Shown piece by piece: positions 26,201-34,933 of a stretch of 64,000 nt of DNA (positions within the stretch are counted from its first letter, which is position 1; each line of letters opens with the position of its first letter). The DNA lies in the NCBI RefSeq assembly GCF_001949145.1, contig NW_019091355.1:618083-682082 (forward strand), read 5' to 3'. A program made the translations under genes and the position numbers. Source of the DNA: Acanthaster planci. Its lineage: Eukaryota > Echinodermata > Asteroidea > Valvatida > Acanthasteridae. The notes under the pieces are model-generated. The model saw only the letters and a program-made list of their open reading frames with translations. It was not told the DNA's origin and did not search any database.

Positions 26201-29200
26201 CCTTAAATCCTAAATTCACCAAAATCAGAAGTACTGCCACTTTACATTGAGGATGGCCAAGGCCAAATCCTTACAAATACATGAGGTGGCTAACTTTGTA
26301 AGATTTTGCAGGAATCAGGAAGATAGAGCCCAGCCACTATTACTGGTAGTCAACAGCACAAATGAGCTTCATACACCTGGAAGTTCAAGTACACAGAATG
26401 TGCAATTGAGAAATTCCATGCATAATGTACACAAGAGTGGGTGTTTTAGGATGATGTTTGAATGTTCTAAAGTAAAAATAGCCAAAGAGTCTCTTCAATA
26501 AAAATTCTGCATGGTTACTGATACATGTACATTAATGTCAAGCCCTTGATTTTGGCAGGGTGTTGGGGTTTAACAGGCGGGGGCCAAATTTCTTGCAAGA
26601 CATATCCATGCAGTGGCAATACCAGCTAAACACTCAGAAACTGATCACTTGAGTCAGGTTGGCGTAGTGGTTCTTTCCTCGCCTTCCACCTCTGCGACCT
26701 GGATTCGAATCCCACCTACGTCAGTATGTGGATTGAGTTTTCAGTCCTTGCATGATCCCGTGGGTTTTTCCTGAAATATTTATTGGGGGTTTTCCTCCCA
26801 CCTCTAAAACTGAACATTTCTTTATTGTCTTCTAAATTGTCACATCATCCTATAATTGGTGCTAAATATACTCTTGGATGAACAGATATAAATAAATAAA
26901 TAAACAAATAAATAAAACAACACAAAAGCTGACATAGGACAGTACTTTGCTGCTATGATGTACACATACAAATGCAATATTCAGAATAAAATAAGTTGGC
27001 AACCAAGAAATTACATTTAGAATTGCCACATCTGCACGTACATGTAGCCGCATATACATGTATGTACAACTTTACCCTTTAAATAAGGTTCTAAAGACCA
27101 AATAACATACACATTCTTAGAAATTCATCATTTTCAAATGTTATTCTAATACCGTTACGTGTACGTACAAGTACGTGTACACCAGTGAATAGACGCATGT
27201 ATCAATTTTTTAATGCATCACTTGTTGGCATGGTTGGGAAATAAATATAAGTATGTAAAGGTGTCAAATTTGGTTAAAAAGTGGAAAGACAAAATTGAAT
27301 ATCATGATCAAATTTATTCCGCCATTTACCAGATTTTGAAAGGACAAAGTAACATGAGAATGCACAAACTTTATAAGTCAAAAATGCAAACACCAGAGCA
27401 AAATTAATTTAGCATAGGACATTTTAATTTTACATTTCCCGACAATATTTTGTCTGAACACTTCTGCTTTTGGTCAGAAATGTACCTCGAGGGATCAAAA
27501 AAATGACTAACATCCGTCTGTAATTTCACGCTCAAAATATACATGTACAGAAGGTAAACCTAACGGACAGCACAATTACACAAAGTCGATCATTACCTTC
27601 CTTCTGAATCGTAAAAATTACGGGTAGAAGTCTTGGCTTCTTAATTGCTGAGTAATACTGTAGTTGACTATCATGTTATCAATTTTATTTGGCTCTAGGC
27701 AGCTAATGACACAAATGGTAGTAGACATACTTCGTGTGTAAGTACAATGCACATTGGTTTGTGAAAAGTTCCTGGTAGCACAGTGCACGGAATATGGGTA
27801 AGGCTGAGACCTTAACCCTAACAGTCCTCAATCCTTCACCTGTTGGGAGGACTGAGGACTGTTAGGGTTAATATTCATATAAGAAATGTACCAGCCAAAC
27901 AAAACTAAGATCATTTGATCTGAATGAGTCTGTGTGTAACAATTTCACACAAACTTCACCAGGCAAACAGGACAATTTTGCTAGTTCAAACAGACATGGT
28001 CTACAGCACCCCTTTGACAAGTTTTACACCTTATCAGTCAGGGGGCCTGATATACATGTACATACATAGGCTTTTGTACACATGAAAGTCTCAATGTCAA
28101 TGCAAGAGTTGAATTAACACTTGCTTCCTTCACTGGGAATGTGGCAGGGCTCAGAAGTGACTTTCATAGGTAGGCCTATAATTATTGTGTGAATATATTA
28201 CGATCACTGCATCATGAGCGCAGCCCGCTTTCAGACCGGCCAGCTGGCCCTACACGCACATGTAGCATGCACACCCTACATGTACGTGTACATATGCTTG
28301 CATGTGCATGTATGTCGGGTACAGTTGCGCTGTACATGGTACAATCTGTTCCGTGTTTTTATTGGTTAGTAACAGTTTTCAGTGACAAGAGAGCCAATCA
28401 GTATCCATCTTCTTTACAGGGGCGCTTAAGTAGAAAGCGGTGTGCCATGAGCTTTGGTCACCATGAAAACATTGCTCCGTGCATACATACAGCTTGTGTG
28501 CTCACTGAATTCATGCAGGAAACTCCCCAGCGTGTCGGACCATAATCATTGTAAACATTGTCATGTTTGCACGTGCATGCACGCGTGTCAGCGTGACGTT
28601 TTCCTATTTTGATTGAGGTGGGTTTGTTACAGTCTGCATCAACTGAACAAAGTTGAAATACAGTTTAAACTTACAAATCCCCTTCGAGTTTTTTGAAAAG
28701 AAATACTCAAATCAGGATGAAAAAGGTTCACTTCCGCTTTTATTTAAATTAACCCAAACCCTACACAGTACTACAAATTACTAGTTGTACGAAAATGTTG
28801 TATTCAGTCCTGTCGCTTGTAAGAGGACATGACCTTGTTGTTCTTTGAAGCCATAAGATATAATAGAATACACAGTGAGGGTGAGGGTGCCGAAGAAGGC
28901 TATGAACCATGCTCCTTTCCCATATTTGGCTCTCGGCCAATAGAGTACCAAAGTGAATATGTCATGTGTGCAATTAGGCCTATACGTGTAAAAGGCATAT
29001 TGGTGAGAACAAGTGCGTGAATCAACACGCGCGCGTACTCCATTCGTTTGCACTACACTTTCTGGTTCACAGTGATGTCACACGTCAGGTCTAAGAACAG
29101 GGGTGTGTGTGGCCACTTAAAGTTGAAAACAGCTAACAAAAATCTGAAAGTAAGAAGTTCCCTTTTTTGTACAGACCTGGTGTACAAAAAAGTTGAAATT

Positions 29201-30077
29201 TAGGGTCAACATCTTAACAAAAAAAGCTGAAATCGGATAAAAAGCTGAATTCTCATACCCCTGTCTATAGGCCTACGGCAAGGCCTACATGTACATGTAT
29301 AACTAGACTGGGCATGCATGCTAGGGTCACTGGGGTCTTATAAAATAAACGTTTAAATTTCAGACATGTCAGAGCTTGGACATGTCAGAGAACAGTTTCC
29401 ATAGTTAGGCCTTGTGATTATTATAACATATAGGCCTAATTTATATTCACAATGTTCACATTCACATAAGCCTTGCATGGGTGATTTAGCACAATGGTAG
29501 AAAGGCAATGTGGGCTGGTGGGAAGGAAAAAGGGACAATCTTTGCTCCTTTTTCCTTCCCACAATGCCTTTCTACCATTGTGTAAAATCACCCATGCAGT
29601 ATTTGCGATAAGGCTTATGCATGTTTAGTAATAATGTTCGACCACCTTCCTACCTCCATCCATGGTCCAACCTTATCATATAGGCCTATCCGTGCTTTGT
29701 GTTCAGTTCATAGTTTTCAGTTTGCTAGGCCATACACCCTGTACAGCTAGGCCTAGCATGCCTAGGCCCTATCCCTAAACTAAAATTTTTCTTTGCTAGA
29801 TAAGTTTACCAGTTCAAAGTAGGCCTACGTTTTATTACTGGTGGTAGAATCCAAGAAAAAATACTGAACTTGAAACCTTCCACGTAAAGGTACTTACTTC
29901 GGACACTTCGCCTTCTTCACTTCCAGACAAATCGGATATTAAATCTTGAGCTTGGAACGCAAGCAGCTGGGCCTTGTCCAGTCTATGCTCCAAAGCAGTC
30001 ACGGCTGCTTTAGGAGACTCGCTAATTTTCCCGTCTTTTCGGACGACTGGGACCTTCTTCTGCCCACCATTCTGCAT
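4960..30077 (-). CDS. ANKHD1: MASK protein: multiple ankyrin repeats and KH domain (ANKHD1/ANKRD17 orthologue)
   Basis: Large cytoplasmic/nuclear scaffold and RNA-binding cofactor, known in flies as Mask (Yorkie/YAP and JAK/STAT cofactor). Thirty-one coding exons were read by eye. All have GT/AG borders, and their summed length of 7467 nt is exactly 2489 codons including stop, close to the 2542 residues of human ANKHD1. Order: acidic N terminus, ankyrin block A (residues about 165-640), linker (about 680-1050), ankyrin block B (about 1085-1430), Lys/Arg-rich segment, KH domain (about 1760-1830), Ser/Pro/Gln-rich tail. The start ATG at 30077 is the first in-frame Met. The exon 1/2 junction reproduces the conserved EVSE/VESFIL of vertebrate proteins. 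The end is W-G-A-W-S-Q-S-A-M, like the tryptophan-rich vertebrate C terminus. One gene represents both vertebrate paralogues. Exon coordinates are in the block entries. Intron 1 is 6.5 kb. Confidence 0.97.
8517..9054 (-). other. ANKHD1: MASK exons 26-27: KH domain region
   Basis: Exon 26 (8908-9054) carries the invariant GASPKRGQKRDEGWKEVVRR. Exon 27 (8517-8681) carries the KH core with the GxxG loop as GRGG (RLIGRGGCNINAIREVTGAH). Exon 28 completes the third helix (ADATRQAHQLIAALIKDP). The intact GxxG loop predicts single-stranded nucleic-acid binding. Confidence 0.96.
9504..11628 (-). other. ANKHD1: MASK exons 22-25: basic and low-complexity segment
   Basis: Exons: 11512-11628 (ELLKKCHQCMEIIVAAKDRQ), 10918-11077 (a Lys/Arg-rich run of REKKKKKRREK type, a likely nuclear localisation signal, then an acidic Asp-rich tail), 10098-10397 (conserved VPLEPPSATTTTTIG, then an Asn/Ser-rich tract from SNN repeats), 9504-9741 (Arg/Lys/Asp/Glu-rich). 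The Asn/Ser tract is the least conserved part and is probably variable in length between individuals. Confidence 0.92.
11405..11405. other. ambiguous base N
   Basis: A single undetermined base in the MASK intron between exons 22 and 23. It does not affect coding sequence. Confidence 0.95.
11756..14357 (-). other. ANKHD1: MASK exons 15-21: ankyrin block B (10 repeats)
   Basis: Exons: 14007-14357, 13561-13706, 13234-13376, 12882-13095, 12424-12661, 11998-12098, 11756-11851. The block starts after a Pro/Thr-rich lead, with VDAQTESNHDTALTVACAGG in exon 15. It continues through very conserved repeats (SERTKDTPLSLACSGGR; GISPLMLAAMNGH; NRNTALTLACFQGR). It ends with GHVKVV and the conserved SDAECMRYI segment that caps the array. 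Confidence 0.95.
14646..15629 (-). other. ANKHD1: MASK exon 14: inter-ankyrin linker
   Basis: A single 984-nt exon encoding about 328 residues of mostly disordered Ser/Pro/Ala-rich sequence. It includes a short charged, probably coiled-coil stretch (KEQLLEKKQKQFRELQKIE) that corresponds to the Lys-rich helix between the two ankyrin blocks of ANKHD1. The exon ends with ETTDAQA, near the conserved LMVA(T/S)..P segment of relatives. Confidence 0.9.
15775..21586 (-). other. ANKHD1: MASK exons 4-13: ankyrin block A (about 14 repeats)
   Basis: Exons: 21466-21586, 21050-21197, 20469-20702, 19998-20140, 19032-19221, 18460-18651, 17757-17866, 17349-17436, 16390-16517, 15775-16006. They encode successive 33-residue repeats with the TPLMEAA...GH...V..LL..GA signature, followed by a proline-rich PTQALPIVVPPQKPD segment as in vertebrates. 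Most introns split repeats at the conserved glycine (phase 1) or fall between residues (phase 0). The repeat in exon 10 (17757-17866) reads AAWAD where the consensus is xAGAD. Confidence 0.95.
22555..22681. repeat. palindromic MITE-like element in MASK intron 2
   Basis: The two ends match as inverted repeats of consensus CTWAGGCYGYRTCCGAA, at 22555-22571 and 22665-22681. The interior is also self-complementary (GGCTAGGTCT against AGACCTAGACC). TCTG flanks both ends and may be a short target-site duplication. No transposase is encoded. The superfamily is not assigned. Confidence 0.65.
26651..26918 (+). repeat. tRNA-derived SINE with (TAAA)n tail
   Basis: The 5' head has an A box (TTGGCGTAGTGG, about 26659-26670) and a B box (GGATTCGAATCC, 26701-26712) at normal tRNA spacing. 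A non-tRNA body contains CCGTGGGTTTTTCC and GGGTTTTCCTCCCACC. The 3' end is an (AAAT/TAAA)n run from about 26888 to 26917. This is the complete structure of a tRNA-type SINE, inserted in sense relative to the window and antisense to MASK. Confidence 0.8.
27812..27871. repeat. 60-bp palindrome with TTAACCCTAAC ends (copy 1)
   Basis: A near-perfect inverted repeat with 23-bp arms (TTAACCCTAACAGTCCTCA..., one mismatch) around a loop containing TTCACCTGTTGG. It starts and ends with TTAA. A second copy with the same ends and loop is at 37523-37581. TTAA ends plus a CCC start would fit a tiny piggyBac-like MITE, but no autonomous partner is visible. Confidence 0.7.
29465..29619. repeat. foldback (inverted repeat) element in MASK intron 1
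   Basis: The left arm (ATAAGCC ... TGCATGGGTGATTTAGC, ACAATGGTAGAAAGGCA, AAGGAAAAAGG) is matched in reverse complement by the right arm (CCTTTTTCCTTCCC, TGCCTTTCTACCATTGT, AATCACCCATGCA ... GGCTTAT). The core arms are about 50-60 bp at high identity with a loop of about 12 bp. There is no coding content. It would form a strong hairpin in RNA. Confidence 0.75.
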
Positions 30078-30194
30078 TTTCTGATAGTCGAGTTACATGA
30101 GTAGTCCGTCAGAAATCTAAAGCGTAATATTAGCACTAGGATATGGAAAAATCACGGTGTCTTTTGACGGTAATTATTCGCTTTAGAACTACAC

Positions 30195-30210
30195 GTCGCC
30201 CGCCATACTG
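30195..30210 (-). promoter_or_regulatory. YY1-like element upstream of MASK
   Basis: On the MASK strand the sequence reads CAGTATGGCGGGCGAC, close to the YY1 core ATGGCGG. It lies about 120 bp upstream of the start codon. Such elements are common in promoters or first exons of TATA-less housekeeping genes in animals. The transcription start is not known here. Confidence 0.3.
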
Positions 30211-30729
30211 GATTTTAGAGGGAAAAGGCCCGGATGTTGCCTTCATTACATATCATGCGGTCGAATACAACATGCGCAGTAGTGGGAAACACAGCAGAAA
30301 TGGTGATCGACCATTATTGATATCGAATATATGCTAGATCGATTACCCTGTACAACTGAACAGAATTTCAATTTACGTCGTAAGATTGAAAAATCAGCTG
30401 TATGCCATTGCTAGAAGTCAATCTTCCGCCAAGTCTCAGTTTCAAATATCGGGGTGTTCCTGCTTATTATTCATGTAATAAGCGTGTCGATTTAATTTTC
30501 CACTTAATGAATCGATCTCCTAATCGATACTCGTCACAACAACATTCGTCTCAACGCAAGCATGGCACAGGCCAGTACGGCGCGCATCACGGTGCGGGCC
30601 TGCAGTTAATTTTTGTCGTTGACAGGAAAAGACAAAAAAAGAAAAAGGCTCATGTACTTCATGATCGCAGTTAAAGTCTACAGTATTGTAAATGAATTTA
30701 AAAAATTTGCAGGAAGAGGAAAAAAAGTA

Positions 30730-30801
30730 GCCCCCTGTGAGATTTGAACTCACGACCCCTGGTTTACAAGACCAGTGCTCTAACCACTGAGCTAAGGAGG
30801 C
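30730..30801 (-). tRNA. tRNA-Thr (anticodon TGT)
   Basis: A 72-nt gene read on the minus strand. The acceptor stem is GCCTCCT pairing with AGGGGGC (one G-U pair). The D arm is GCTC-AGTGGTTA-GAGC. The anticodon stem is CTGGT/ACCAG with loop CTTGTAA, giving anticodon TGT. The T arm is GTGAG-TTCAAAT-CTCAC. The A and B boxes are intact, there is no intron, and a T6 pol III terminator follows directly (plus-strand AAAAAA at 30721-30726). It sits between the 4E-BP and MASK genes, on their strand. Confidence 0.97.
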
Positions 30802-33800
30802 TCAACTGATAAGTGAAGATGTATTTAGATTTTTATATAATTAGTAATTACAATCGGCCACTTTTTACATTCCAGGTTTGATTATGAAAATGAAAACATG
30901 ACAGGTGGTGAAAATCAACATGATATTTTAGATTCTAGTATTTATTGCACATTTTAAGCCACATACACGGAAAGGATATGAAGGAACAGCCTGGCTAGCG
31001 TACACTTACACTACACGAATTCGGGGTACGGTACTAGTGGCCATCTCTGGGTCAAATAAAATGGTGGCGCCCTACACAAATAACGGCAGTGCACGCGTGC
31101 TCGCTCGAGCACGCCTGCAATGTTTTACGCATGGCGATGCGCAATTAGCTTTAGCATACACCAACAAAAAAATTCAGTCCTTCATCTTCATAAGTTCGGG
31201 AGAAAAATGGGGAAAGATTTATTTCGGTAGAAGATTGGTCAAATAAACGAACCAATCCCACAAGTATCAGCCACATAAATCGACAGAGCAAACATTTGCA
31301 TTCTCGACACACAAGGACATAAACAAAACGCGCCCGTACAAGAGGTACTGCACGCAACGGCAACATGTACGGAAATCCCACTGAAAAAGTCTGGAAAGTG
31401 ACACTTTTGAAGAAAACGACAACATTCCACAGTTTTTGGGATTTGTCTGTTTGTTTAATGTTTCCTTTTGACCATGTCCAGGGCCATTTCCAAAAATCCT
31501 TTGCTTTGCAAAGCGCGTTTTACATTGGTGAGCAAAATACAACCGGAGAACCAACCAATACCCGATAGCAAAGCAATACAATGCCAAGCGTACGATTGTT
31601 ACAATTTGTTGGTATTGTAACCTATAGTTTGGCATACGTACTTTCTGTGCTTAAGGGGATTCAAGGGGACGTCCCCGGCAAGAAGTAATGAATATGTACT
31701 TTCACAATGTAGGTTTGTTCCGATTTCACAGTACACCATGTACAAGACAAGCTTTCAGACTTGAATAGTGCGTTTATTCATAGAATCTCGGAAACTTATG
31801 TTTATTCATCCTCCCCACAATTATAAATAATCATAAGGCGAAGAAGTTAACATCTGCAGTTAGCAAACTGAAACTTGAAAATTAACATAAAGGTACGCAA
31901 GTTTCGGTTTGAATTATGTTGTACTACTACAAATAATGTGGCTGAGATGGATTACAGTGATTACCATATTAACAGTCAACATACATATTCCTGATCTGAC
32001 TCATTTTATCTGATCGGTTAAAAGAATAAAAATTAATGCAGAGGCAATCTGGCCAGTGACAAAAATGGAGATCTTATGTATGTTCATACTGTGGTCATTC
32101 GCATCAAATACTTGTTACAAATCTGACTCACAGTAAAAGAAATTATTTCCAGTTTTTGCGAATATTCAACCTTGCATTATTTCAAATTCCACTTCCTCTG
32201 ATATTTTTCATGTCCTGTTCCTTGCTTACCAACAAAATTGCAAAATAAAATTTGCTTACCAGTTATAGGAATGAGGCCTTGCAAAGAGAAAACTCCACTT
32301 AGTCAAAATGAAATATTTTCCCCCTGGGCAAATGTTTGTTCTTGGCGGCCAAGTACTGGAGTTCAATTTATCTCTAGTCCATCATAAACTGTCTAATCAT
32401 ACGTCACAAGCCAAGAGCATTCATTTGTCACTGTTCACCCTGTCGCATGTACTTGTGTAATGAACTTGACAAGAGGCTAAACCTTATCAGCATTTCCTGT
32501 AAGCAACTTCAGAGGCCCTGATGTAGAAATTTACATTTTACTTTTTCCCCTTCCCTTTTTGCTAAACACTAAACAAAAAACCCATGGCATGTGGAAGAAA
32601 TTGCCTCCCCCAAAAGAAAAATTAAGCAAAACTTCTGAAAGGTTAAATTAAATCAGCATGTTTGAAACTGGCAACACAATGCACCCATCATTTATTAGTG
32701 ACCAAGAGGGTATACATCCACTGAGATGGACAGACAAGTTCAGAAGAACAAATGGACTGAAAAGTAAATTAAAAACTCTATTTACATTAGTTTACCACAG
32801 GAAGTTTAAATATGCATAATCTTTTTGTTTTCAAATTTGTGGGGGTGAGGAAATCATGTTACGACTAACTTTTGGTTTGTATCAAGTTTAGACGAAAAAG
32901 AACGAGGATAATTTATTTTATGAAGAAATTGAACACTTTTTCTTGCACTACAGGCAAAATAAATTAACTTAATTTTATATTCATATTCATGATTGTTAAG
33001 TCATGTGATCATGTTGGACCAAACCTGTACAAGGTCAGAGTCAGCAGTTCCCATACTGTGCAGTGGACCATTTGTAGTGGCTAGGCTGACTTATGAATGT
33101 CAGGCATAAAGTCCTTCCAACAGCGGTTCAATGCAAAACACAAAAATCTCTCATAGCTGATGTGTACAAATTCTGATGAAAACTGGTTTTGCCCTCTGTA
33201 TGAATCACTCCAGGGTTCTCACATGTGAGGTACAAGGCACCATCTTAGTTCCTTTAACCCTGCTGGCCACTACCAATGAGCCACTGTCCTGGACTACTGT
33301 ATACAGAACTTATTACCTCATACAATGGAACTCGGTCTACATGTGACTCTTCAGATAAATGGCCTGTGCATGAACAAAAAAACTGACCTATAAGGTCTAC
33401 TAATACTGAGTGATCATAAAGCCCACTTTTCTGGACAGTTTAAAAAACTGGACCAAATACATGTAGATTTTGTTAGCTGAGCACAGGACAAATATCTTAC
33501 TGAAAGGCCAAGTCCTCAAACTGGAGAAAAGAACAAAAGTCAAAATTTCAGAAAACCATTCCACACAAGTTTTAAGTATCCCTGATATAGTTTAACCTTT
33601 GACCTCAAATAAGGCATGGTGGCATTTATGCCATGCATTGATTTCAAAGGAAATTTTGAAATCTTTTAAATGTTAAAAGCTCAAATTCGGGAGCGACACT
33701 AAGGATTTGGGGAAAAATATGTATTTCATGAAGCTGGACTTGTGAAGTGTTTCTAGTGCATATGGAAACTTGTTTTTGAGAGATGAATTTCACATTCCAA

Positions 33801-34933
33801 GATGTTCAATAATTTGGTTTGTGAAAATTTAAGGCCAGAGGGTAAACCAGTGTTGTAGTCACGACCATTTAAGACCTTCACAAGACTAACACAAGATCTC
33901 TAGTCTACATTCAAGCCACAAGCTATTCAAATGAACTACAACATTTGAGGCATTCATTTTTCATTGTTCTCGCAGTTACTTGTGACTTGTCTTGTGACTT
34001 GTCTTGTGTCTGGTCTTGTGTCTCATCTTGCAATGGTCTTGACTACAACACTGGGGTGACCTACATTAACTTGTCCCTGAAAAAATGCAAATACTGAAAA
34101 AGCTACAAAAACACTTTTCCAGGGGTTTTTCTCCTCATGTTGAAAGATTGTAACATGATTTTTTGTCAGATTTCCAGGGATGAACATGAAGCAACAAATA
34201 CTCTGCATAGGTTTGGCATAGAATAACATGACCAGGGTCATGTCATTTCAATTGATGGCAATTCTGACTGAAAAAGAATTTGTACACAGAGATAAACTAA
34301 TTGACTGCCAGCATATTGAAGGACAAAAAAGTCAAAGTTGAAGAATCATCAAATTGAAACACTTGATTAAATCTTTTCCTTGTGTTGTACTGTAGAGTCC
34401 ATTCAATTTGCGGCAAATACTACATGTACATGTAGTAGGTTCCTGTCTGTTGCCACAGTGTTGTCTCGACTGCAAGTCCGCCAAATTATTTCCGATACAA
34501 TAAACCAAAGAAATTTGTCTGTAAATCTGAGCACCGTCTTGAAGTTGCCATGGTCACAGCATCCATAACAGATGCCACAGGGCACTCATCCGCTGAGATA
34601 AAGAGTCAGTCCAGGGCTTGAACCAATCCAAACATAACCTTGATCCGTTTGTGGGTGATGCATAGGCACATACAACACGCACAAAAAAAAGGAGTGGCTC
34701 AAATTTACCTTAGCAACACATTCCTTGACTGCATTCTGTCGTCAAGGAAGCAACTTTGGACGATGTGTTATTGCACCAGTTATTCCCCCTCTTTTTTTTC
34801 TATAATTTCCCTCAATCTGAGTGGTAGCTTTATAACGCCCAAACCTGACCCCCCCTCCCCCTGGATGCCCGTGTTTTTTTTCCACACGAGGGCGGTAGAC
34901 TACCTGATGAACGCACGCTGACTGTTGAGTGTC
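30802..34933. other. 4E-BP to MASK intergenic region
   Basis: AT-rich, with no supported coding exon apart from the tRNA just outside it. The 4E-BP 3' UTR must lie just below 34934. Possible minus-strand polyadenylation signals (plus-strand TTTATT) occur near 32693 and 31775-31800. A perfect 9-bp-arm palindrome (GCGTGCTCG/CGAGCACGC) is at 31095-31114. Confidence 0.5.

Larger units (their letters stand above)
23408..29897 (-). other. ANKHD1: MASK intron 1 (6.5 kb)
   Basis: The largest intron in the window. It contains many ACATGTACATGT-type short palindromes (for example 26522-26531, 27541-27548, 28255-28300, 29285-29300), a tRNA-derived SINE (26651-26918), a 60-bp TTAA-ended palindrome (27812-27871) and a foldback (29465-29619). 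No coding exon is supported. Long first introns often carry enhancers, but nothing here proves that. Confidence 0.8.
22293..30077 (-). other. ANKHD1: MASK exons 1-3: N-terminal region
   Basis: Exon 1 is 29898-30077 (60 codons, ending GEVSE before GTAAGT). Exon 2 is 23299-23407 (VESFILNQDELQ ... EALLEAAG). Exon 3 is 22293-22455 (IDKLTTADGKAFTDPE ...). The VESFIL and ADGKAF segments are hallmark MASK N-terminal sequences preceding the first ankyrin repeat. The exon 3 acceptor was placed after the second CAG of CTTCAGCAG, because that gives EAAGIDKL as in relatives. Confidence 0.93.
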
